This document shows, in pieces, positions 15,579-20,764 of a stretch of DNA of 20,764 nucleotides. The notes below the pieces were generated by a model that searched no databases, was not told the origin of the DNA, and saw only the letters and a list, made by a program, of their open reading frames with translations. A program made the position numbers and the translations under genes. Location: assembly GCA_039024435.1 (NCBI GenBank), contig JBCCQH010000125.1, forward strand, positions 1 through 20,764, written 5' to 3'. Positions within the stretch are counted from its first letter, which is position 1; each line of letters begins with the position of its first letter. Source of the stretch: JBCCQH01 sp039024435. Lineage in GTDB: Bacteria > Bacteroidota > Bacteroidia > J057 > JADKCL01.

Positions 15579-15857
15579 CCGAGTCGCCTGCATACAGCAC
15601 GATTTTATAGATTTTCCAGGCTTATCGGATCTCCTACAGTACAGGATCCGCAGGGTTCCCAAAATCAAGCACCTAACTGCATTCAAGCCTGCAATTTCAC
15701 AGGAGCAAATTCCACAACTCAAATTTAAACTGCCCGCAGAAAATTCTTCTCAATTCCTTAACAACTACTTTCCGGGAAAGGGCGTAACTTTGCAGCGCTT
15801 TTGACGGGACGGCCAACCGTTCTTCTGATTTCGAATCTTTTTAAACGCGCCTACAAA
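15579..15857. other. AT-rich intergenic region after the toxin-antitoxin module
   Basis: No gene is seen. A weak 7-bp stem (15626-15632 with 15644-15650, one wobble, 11-base loop) may mark the operon end. The right half carries the promoter of the ABC-F gene. Confidence 0.4.
15785..15792 (+). promoter_or_regulatory. Bacteroidota -7 promoter element for the ABC-F gene
   Basis: TAACTTTG is a full match to TAnnTTTG, followed by C as often seen, 65 bases before the ATG at 15858. The -33 region is not a clear TTG. Confidence 0.6.
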
Positions 15858-17501
15858 ATGCTGACAGTTTCTGATCTCAACCTGCAATTTGGCAACCGGG
15901 TCTTGTTCGACGAGGTGAATCTCAAATTTACCCGTGGCAACTGCTACGGGGTCATTGGGGCCAATGGCGCCGGTAAATCGACCTTTCTCAAAATCATCTC
16001 CAATGAGGTCGACCCCACCCGGGGTTCGGTCACCCTCGACGAAGGCAACCGCATGGCGGTTTTGCGCCAGGACCACTATGCCCACGAAGACAAAGTCGTG
16101 CTCGAAGTCGTGATGCGCGGCCACGAAGAACTTTGGAATACCCGCCAGGAAAAAGACGCCATCTACGACAATCCCAATGCGACCGAGGAAGACTACATGC
16201 GGGCAGCCGATCTCGAAGCCAAATTCGGGGAAATGGACGGCTACAACGCCGAAAGCGATGCCGCCGAACTCCTCAGCCTGCTCGGTGTCGCCGAATCCTT
16301 CCACTGGCAGCCGATGAGCACCCTCAATGGGGCCCAAAAAGTAAAGGTCCTCCTCGCCCAGGCCCTGTTTGGCAATCCCGACATCCTGCTGCTGGACGAA
16401 CCCACGAACGACCTCGATCCCGAGTCGGTCAACTGGCTCTCCAACTTCCTCGCCGACTACCGCAATACGGTGATTGTCGTCAGCCACGACCGCTACTTCC
16501 TCGATATGGTGTGTACCCACATCGTGGACATCGACTTCAAGAAAGCGCGCCTCTTCAGCGGGAACTACTCCTTCTGGTACGAGTCCAATGAACTCATGCG
16601 CCGCCAGCAAGCCGACCGCAACAAGAAAGTCGAACAAAAGAAAAAGGAACTTCAGGAATTCATCAGCCGATTCAGCGCCAATGCTTCGAAATCCAAGCAG
16701 GCCACCAGCCGGAAAAAAGCCCTGGAAAAGCTGGACATCGAAAAAATGGAGCCGTCGAGCCGCCGCTATCCTTACGTGAATTTCACCCCGGAACGCGCCC
16801 CGGGCGGACAAATCCTCAAGGTCGACAACCTCAGCTACCGCGGTCCCAATGGCGAATACCTCTTCCGCGACGTCAGCTTTCTGTACCAGCGCGACGACAA
16901 GATCACCCTGCTCAGTCAGGAACCGGCCGCCATCACCGCCCTCTGCGATATCCTCGCCGGCGAAATCGAGCCGGAAACCGGGACCATCGAATGGGGCCAG
17001 ACCATCACCCCGACCTACCTGCCCAACGACAACGACAAGTGGTTCAGCGGCGAAATGGACCTGAATCTCATGGAGTGGCTCGCCCAATTCCGCACCGACG
17101 AAGACCAAGACGACCATTACATCCGCGGCTTCCTCGGCCGCATGCTGTTCTCCGGCGAGGAAGTATTCAAAAAGGTCAGTGTCCTCTCCGGAGGCGAAAA
17201 AGTCCGCTGCATGCTCTCCCGCATGATGTTTGCCCAGGCCAACTTCCTGATCATGGACGAGCCGACCAACCACCTCGACCTGGAATCGATCCAAGCCTTG
17301 AACAAGGCCATGCGGGAAACCGTCTCGAACATCATCTTCACCTCACACGACTACCAGCTCACCAACTCGGTGGCCAACCGAATCATCGAGATTTCGCCGA
17401 ATGGTATGATTGATCGCATGGTGCCGTTTGAAGATTACATCCTCCGCGAGGACATCAAAGCCTTGCGCAAAGAACTCTGGGGACCGGTAATCGCCGGCTG
17501 A
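15858..17501 (+). CDS. ABC-F family ATPase, YbiT-like, with degenerate second nucleotide-binding site
   Basis: From ATG 15858 the product is 547 residues, starting MLTVSDLNLQFGNRVLFDEV, the standard ABC-F opening; the TTG at 15801 would only add an atypical leader. Domain 1 has Walker A GANGAGKST (K40), a weak signature LNGAQK (156-161) and Walker B LLLDEPTNDLD (D180, E181). A basic linker at about 245-310 (QEFISRFSANASKSKQATSR) is typical of YbiT-type proteins. Domain 2 has a good signature LSGGEK (443-448) and Walker B LIMDEPTNHLD (D467, E468), but its P-loop position reads LLSQEPAAITAL (352-363), lacking the GxxGxGK residues. ABC-F proteins act on the ribosome, in translation control or protection, and lack membrane domains. 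As I recall, flavobacterial homologues share the changed second P-loop. Confidence 0.9.
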   Translation: MLTVSDLNLQFGNRVLFDEVNLKFTRGNCYGVIGANGAGKSTFLKIISNEVDPTRGSVTLDEGNRMAVLRQDHYAHEDKVVLEVVMRGHEELWNTRQEKDAIYDNPNATEEDYMRAADLEAKFGEMDGYNAESDAAELLSLLGVAESFHWQPMSTLNGAQKVKVLLAQALFGNPDILLLDEPTNDLDPESVNWLSNFLADYRNTVIVVSHDRYFLDMVCTHIVDIDFKKARLFSGNYSFWYESNELMRRQQADRNKKVEQKKKELQEFISRFSANASKSKQATSRKKALEKLDIEKMEPSSRRYPYVNFTPERAPGGQILKVDNLSYRGPNGEYLFRDVSFLYQRDDKITLLSQEPAAITALCDILAGEIEPETGTIEWGQTITPTYLPNDNDKWFSGEMDLNLMEWLAQFRTDEDQDDHYIRGFLGRMLFSGEEVFKKVSVLSGGEKVRCMLSRMMFAQANFLIMDEPTNHLDLESIQALNKAMRETVSNIIFTSHDYQLTNSVANRIIEISPNGMIDRMVPFEDYILREDIKALRKELWGPVIAG

Positions 17502-17562
17502 TACACTCGCAAGCAAGTTTCTTCAAGAATCTCTAACGGTAACCGAAGGAGAACCGGTCGCT

Positions 17563-18471
17563 CTAGACTGGATCGGCCGAAGGTTCCGGAGCGGTCACCG
17601 GGTGCTGTTTGTCTTGCAAAATGTCAAACATTTCCCCGAGCCCGTGGATTTTCTCCACGCCTCGAATCCGCTCGTAATCACGGGTAGCCCGCTTGAGATT
17701 GTACCACGGAATCCGCGGATAAAGGTGGTGCAACGTGTGGTAGCCATCATAGTGCCCCCGCAAAAAACGGCCCAGAAACAGGCCCCGGGAATCGCGCGTA
17801 TCGCCCTCGGGATCCGGCGCGTAATGGTCCGCAACCTCCGTCCAGTACTCGATCACCGGTACCAGCCACAGCAGCGGCACCAACCAGTAGAGCAGCAGCA
17901 AGGGCCAAAACCCCAGCCCAATGCTCAGACCGATCAGCGTGCCCCAGAAAATCAGGGTTTTTGCGCGAAAATCGGCATCTCTGCGCAAGTTGCCCCAAAA
18001 ATCAGTGAGGATGGACGGCAGGTCGTACAGCAGAAACGGACGGATCCACCAGATCCAGGTCCACTTGGGATTCGGATCGAGCACCCCCCAATGCTGGTAG
18101 TTCTGGTAGGCAGGATCATCGTCCTGCATCAGGAAAGCGTGGTGGCGCGCGTGTTCTTTTCGGTACAGGTCAAATGAATACAGAAACGGAATAAACAGCA
18201 CAAATTCCATACGCCGGCACCACTTTCGACTTGAAAATAGATTGTAATGGGTCGCATCGTGACCAAGGGCATCAATGAGGGCATTTTGCCGCACGGCAAT
18301 CACAAATACAATCGGCAGATAAAAAGCCCAATGCAGGTGAAAGTAGCTCAGATAAGCCAGTCCACCGATGACCAGGTAATTGAGCAAGATCGCCAACGCC
18401 GACAGCCAATTTTTCGGTGTCGTGTAGGTGCGGTAATCGAATTGTTCGGCGGAAACTTTTCCCGTGTTCAT
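17563..18471 (-). CDS. Membrane fatty acid desaturase
   Basis: From the ATG at 18471 the product is 302 residues, starting MNTGKVSAEQFDYRTYTTPK. The frame continues upstream to 18537 but that extension looks non-coding. The three histidine boxes that bind the di-iron centre are present: HDATH (H71, H75), HARHH (H107, H110, H111) and HTLHH (H245, H248, H249), plus H216 in ADHYAP. Four or more hydrophobic helices flank them, as in membrane-bound acyl desaturases. The enzyme probably introduces a double bond into a lipid acyl chain using oxygen and an electron donor. The pattern resembles the group that also includes dihydrorhizobitoxine desaturases, so the substrate could be unusual. The gene diverges from tpx; the 188-bp gap likely holds both promoters. 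Confidence 0.88.
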   Translation of the reverse strand: MNTGKVSAEQFDYRTYTTPKNWLSALAILLNYLVIGGLAYLSYFHLHWAFYLPIVFVIAVRQNALIDALGHDATHYNLFSSRKWCRRMEFVLFIPFLYSFDLYRKEHARHHAFLMQDDDPAYQNYQHWGVLDPNPKWTWIWWIRPFLLYDLPSILTDFWGNLRRDADFRAKTLIFWGTLIGLSIGLGFWPLLLLYWLVPLLWLVPVIEYWTEVADHYAPDPEGDTRDSRGLFLGRFLRGHYDGYHTLHHLYPRIPWYNLKRATRDYERIRGVEKIHGLGEMFDILQDKQHPVTAPEPSADPV

Positions 18472-18659
18472 CACCCGCAAGATAAAGAATCCGCCGGAAA
18501 TCCGGACGCATACAAGCGGACAAGTGCACGGCAACAATCATTTCTTCTTCCCCAAAAAATCACCCGAAAAAAATTGCATCTCGCCACCGAATCCCCCTAA
18601 TTGCGCTCGGAAAAAATGGACATGCGCAATTTTAACTTCACCCCAATACGCAAAAAATT

Positions 18660-19160
18660 ATGGCCACCATCACCCTCCAAGGCAATCCGGTAGAAACCGC
18701 CGGTCAACTGCCAGCACTCGGCACGAATGCCCCCGATTTCACCCTCACCGGCGTCGATCTGGCCGACATCACCTTGAGCCAGTACCAAGGCAAGCGGGTC
18801 GTAATGAACGTTTTTCCGAGCATTGACACCGGCATCTGCGCCATGTCCACCCGCAAATTCAACGAAGCCGCTCAGTCGCTGGAAAATACGGTTGTGCTGT
18901 GCATTTCCCGGGATCTCCCCTTTGCCCATGCCCGTTTCTGTGGCGCCGAAGGCCTCAAAAACGTCGTCTCCGCCTCCGAATACAAGAATTCCTCCTTCTC
19001 GGACGGTTACCGTACGCTGATGACCACCGGTCCCATGTCCGGGCTGATGTCCCGCGCGGTGGTGGTCGTGGACGAAGCCGGCAAAATCATTTACCACGAG
19101 CAAGTCCCAGAAATTGCCCAGGAACCCAATTACGATGCCGCATTGGCCTCCCTCGGCTGA
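18660..19160 (+). CDS. tpx: Thiol peroxidase
   Basis: This 166-residue protein aligns along its whole length with Tpx, an atypical 2-Cys peroxiredoxin that reduces hydrogen peroxide and alkyl hydroperoxides with thioredoxin. Marks are FQGNPV-like ITLQGNPVETAG at the start, the active-site block FPSIDTGIC with peroxidatic C60 and T57, VVLCISRDLPFA, and RFCGAEGL with resolving C94. The C-terminal part has SRAVVVVDEAGKI. C81 also occurs, as in E. coli Tpx. All catalytic residues are intact. A partial -7 element (TAACTTCA, 18633-18640) lies 19 bases before the ATG. It is divergent from the desaturase gene; oxygen-using lipid chemistry next to a peroxidase may be coincidence. Confidence 0.97.
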   Translation: MATITLQGNPVETAGQLPALGTNAPDFTLTGVDLADITLSQYQGKRVVMNVFPSIDTGICAMSTRKFNEAAQSLENTVVLCISRDLPFAHARFCGAEGLKNVVSASEYKNSSFSDGYRTLMTTGPMSGLMSRAVVVVDEAGKIIYHEQVPEIAQEPNYDAALASLG

Positions 19161-19213
19161 TCGGCCCCGAAAAGCACCGAATGCGTTGGGGGCCATGCGT
19201 CTCGCCGAACCCC

Positions 19214-19221
19214 TAGCTTTA
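19214..19221 (+). promoter_or_regulatory. Possible -7 element for the methyltransferase gene
   Basis: TAGCTTTA differs from TAnnTTTG only in the last base and lies 17 bases before the ATG at 19239, implying a short leader. Confidence 0.35.
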
Positions 19222-19238
19222 GGATAAACAACAACACC

Positions 19239-19859
19239 ATGAAAGAAATGTGGGAAGCCCGCTTTCGGGAGGAAGGATTTGCGTACGGCAGCGCGCCCAA
19301 TGAATTTTTCCAACGGCAGATCGACCCGCTTCCGCCGGAGGGCAAGCTTCTCATGGGAGCCGAAGGCGAAGGCCGCAATGCGGTCTACGCGGCAACCCGG
19401 GGATGGGAAGTCCACGCCTTTGACATCGCGCAATCGGCCCGGAAAAAGGCGGAAGATCTCGCGGCGAGTGCCGGTGTCACCCTCGATTATCGGGTGGGGG
19501 AATTGCCCGACCTCGGATATACACCGGAGAGCTTTGCCGTGATTGGCCTGGTATACGCCCATTTCCCCCCACCGATTTTGTCCTCCTACCACCAGATCCT
19601 GGCGGGGCTGTTGCGGCCCGGCGGGCACCTCATTCTGGAAGCCTTCTCCACGACGCACCTGCCCTTCCGGGCCGCGAATCCCGCCGTAGGCGGCCCCAAT
19701 CGCCTGGACATGCTGCTGGACGAAGCCATGATCCGCACTGATTTTGCCGGGATCGAGCCCTTGCTTCTGGAGGATGCCAAAGTCACCCTCGCCGAGGGTA
19801 AATTCCACAATGGCACGGGAAAAGTGCTGCGCTTTGTGGGCCGGAAACCGATGCCGTAG
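19239..19859 (+). CDS. Class I SAM-dependent methyltransferase, TehB/thiopurine-methyltransferase-like
   Basis: This 206-residue protein opens MKEMWEARFREEGFAYGSAP and NEFF, the W-x-x-R-(Y/F)...YG-x-x-PN pattern of the TehB-like group. The SAM-binding motif is MGAEGEGRNAVYAATRGWEV (residues 35-54), followed by D58 in HAFDIAQSA, which should bind the SAM ribose. Later motifs are FAVIGLVYAHFPP and LLRPGGHLILEAFS. Members methylate tellurite, thiols or other small molecules; the substrate cannot be told from sequence. Motif I has MGAEGEGR where relatives often have D/A-x-G-x-GR, so the fold is safe. It follows tpx by 78 bases with its own likely promoter, and ends 9 bases before the stop of the convergent esterase gene. 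Confidence 0.85.
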   Translation: MKEMWEARFREEGFAYGSAPNEFFQRQIDPLPPEGKLLMGAEGEGRNAVYAATRGWEVHAFDIAQSARKKAEDLAASAGVTLDYRVGELPDLGYTPESFAVIGLVYAHFPPPILSSYHQILAGLLRPGGHLILEAFSTTHLPFRAANPAVGGPNRLDMLLDEAMIRTDFAGIEPLLLEDAKVTLAEGKFHNGTGKVLRFVGRKPMP

Positions 19860-19868
19860 CGTAGAACA

Positions 19869-20609
19869 TCACCGCGCAACATTCGCCGAGATCGCGGTAA
19901 AATAGCGGTCCGCGACGAACTTTGCCCCGGCTTGGTTGTAGTGGACCGCGTCCGGCATCAAACTGTCTGACCAGCCGGTGGCCATGTCCACCACGACTAC
20001 TTTTGAAGCCGTTGTGTTCATTTCCGTAGCCAGAGTCGCGATATTTGTCTGAAAATCCGTCCATTTTGCGGTAAGTTCGGCCGACATCAGATCGGAACGT
20101 CCCGGGGCAATCTGTTCGATGAAAATCGTCACGTTGGGATTGAGCCGCCGCAATTCCACCACCATCTGCCGGATATTTTCCGCGGCCACAGCGGGTGTAT
20201 TGGCATTTTCCACTAAATCATTGCCCCCAATTCCGAGCAGCGCAACGTCGGGAGATTCTCCGGTTTGGTAGGAACGTAGCGTCGTCAGCAGGCCCGTTGT
20301 AATCTCCCCCCCGAGCCCTTGGTGGTCCGGATCAAAGGTCCGGCTGCTGACCGTAGCGTAGCTGAATTCATCCCGGTAGCGCCCAATGAAATCGACTTCC
20401 CAGTTGGCATTGACGAAATTTTTCCAAAGTTCGTAGCGGTAACTCTCGTGTTCCGGCGGCCCCCCTTGCACCCGGGAATCACCCAGCGGGAGTACTTTGA
20501 GGGCACTGGACGAGGACGGAGTAGGACTCGGCGTGATTGCTTCCTTTTGGCAGGAAACGGTGAGCAGGGCAAGGCAAATAATGCCCAAGGCGATGAGGCG
20601 ATTTTTCAT
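19869..20609 (-). CDS. SGNH/GDSL hydrolase lipoprotein, XynB/CE3-like esterase
   Basis: This 246-residue protein has a lipoprotein signal (MKNRLIALGIICLALLTVSC, lipid-bearing C20) and a Pro/Ser linker (TPSPTPSSSS). The catalytic domain has the SGNH blocks: LPLGDSRVQG with nucleophile S45, HQGLGGEI with the block II Gly, GIGGND with N130, and DAVHYNQAG with D220 and H223. The order PLGDS...YRYELWKNF...VDFIGR...D-HQG-GG resembles the XynB/CE3-type acetylxylan esterases, so deacetylation of plant or algal polysaccharides at the cell surface is a fair guess (inference). The start codon is ATG at 20609, with TAGTTCTG on the minus strand (20641-20648) as a possible -7 element. Length is usual for the family. 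Confidence 0.88.
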   Translation of the reverse strand: MKNRLIALGIICLALLTVSCQKEAITPSPTPSSSSALKVLPLGDSRVQGGPPEHESYRYELWKNFVNANWEVDFIGRYRDEFSYATVSSRTFDPDHQGLGGEITTGLLTTLRSYQTGESPDVALLGIGGNDLVENANTPAVAAENIRQMVVELRRLNPNVTIFIEQIAPGRSDLMSAELTAKWTDFQTNIATLATEMNTTASKVVVVDMATGWSDSLMPDAVHYNQAGAKFVADRYFTAISANVAR

Positions 20610-20680
20610 AACGTACTGATTTTGTGTTAATCATTAATAACAGAACTAAGAGGCTGTTTAAATTTAATCCTGTGATTTTG

Positions 20681-20764
20681 CTATGGCATCTTTTTCCGCC
20701 TCTCTTCAGCTATTTTCTCGCCCATAGCTTTGGCTATGGACTCCAAAATGAGCTTTGAGAGACA
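20681..20764 (-). CDS. C-terminal codons of an unidentified minus-strand frame, running off the window
   Basis: On the minus strand 27 codons run open from the window edge to TAG, reading LSKLILESIAKAMGEKIAEE then RRKKMP. The charged helical tail, the sudden AT-rich flank (aaatttaa) and the closeness to the edge could fit the end of a mobile-element gene, but nothing identifies it. It could also be non-coding. Confidence 0.25.
   Translation of the reverse strand, partial: CLSKLILESIAKAMGEKIAEERRKKMP
20722..20739. repeat. Short hairpin near the right edge
   Basis: CCATAGC (20722-20728) and GCTATGG (20733-20739) form a perfect 7-bp stem with a 4-base loop, lying inside the partial minus-strand frame. 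It may be a small repeat or element-end structure. Confidence 0.4.

Noticed and set aside
15765..17294. Long open frame (509 codons) on the minus strand opposite the ABC-F gene
   Set aside because: It is a mirror of a strongly conserved ABC-F gene in GC-rich DNA, has low-complexity Val/Gly/Glu-rich translation and no recognisable domain.
17502..17562. Bidirectional terminator between the ABC-F and desaturase genes
   Set aside because: The genes converge, but only a very short palindrome (ttcttcaagaa) is present; no convincing stem with a T-run was found.
18597..19808. Minus-strand frame of 403 codons opposite tpx and the methyltransferase gene
   Set aside because: It spans two well-supported plus-strand genes and their gap, and its translation resembles no protein family.

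Overview
The window looks like a chromosomal segment of a Bacteroidota bacterium, most likely a marine, Saprospiria/Lewinella-like lineage. The evidence is a secreted protein with a type IX secretion (T9SS) C-terminal sorting domain, a Reg_prop/Y_Y_Y sensor kinase paired with a LytTR regulator, TAnnTTTG-type -7 promoter elements, few Shine-Dalgarno sequences, and GC-rich coding DNA. The genus is inference.

Layout, left to right. 1-92 is the tail of an aquaporin gene, followed by a strong hairpin. 279-3964 is a two-gene signalling operon: a periplasmic propeller sensor kinase and a LytTR response regulator joined by an ATGA overlap. 4237-6084 encodes a large secreted T9SS cargo protein; its upstream region carries an 11-bp direct repeat with a 21-bp period, the spacing LytTR regulators often use. 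6243-8276 is a multipass membrane protein with a TPR-like tail, possibly GT-C glycosyltransferase-like. 8413-9519 is an unrecognised exported protein, and 9560-11071 a BCCT-family transporter with altered glycine-rich and aromatic motifs.

11093-12178 (minus) encodes a methyltransferase that closely resembles the plant SABATH carboxyl methyltransferases. It diverges from a small SRPBCC/AtaL-like protein (12257-12679) across a 78-bp gap containing a short inverted repeat. A lipoprotein of unknown function follows (12839-13591).

The most distinctive segment is 13718-15578, a two-gene type IV (AbiE-like) toxin-antitoxin module: a DUF6088/AbiEi-like winged-helix protein overlapping by ATGA with an AbiEii-like nucleotidyltransferase. 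Its upstream DNA is an 81-bp tandem duplication. Each copy carries a long palindrome with the same half-site; the first is a perfect 46-bp palindrome. The duplication also spans the start of the antitoxin gene, and only the second copy keeps a GTG start.

The right part is housekeeping-like: an ABC-F ATPase whose second P-loop is lost (15858-17501), a membrane fatty-acid desaturase (minus, 17563-18471) divergent from thiol peroxidase tpx (18660-19160), a TehB-like SAM methyltransferase (19239-19859), and an SGNH esterase lipoprotein (minus, 19869-20609). The last 85 bases hold the C-terminal codons of an unidentified minus-strand frame and a small hairpin. No rRNA, tRNA or CRISPR array was seen. 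No gene-free stretch exceeds 300 bases.
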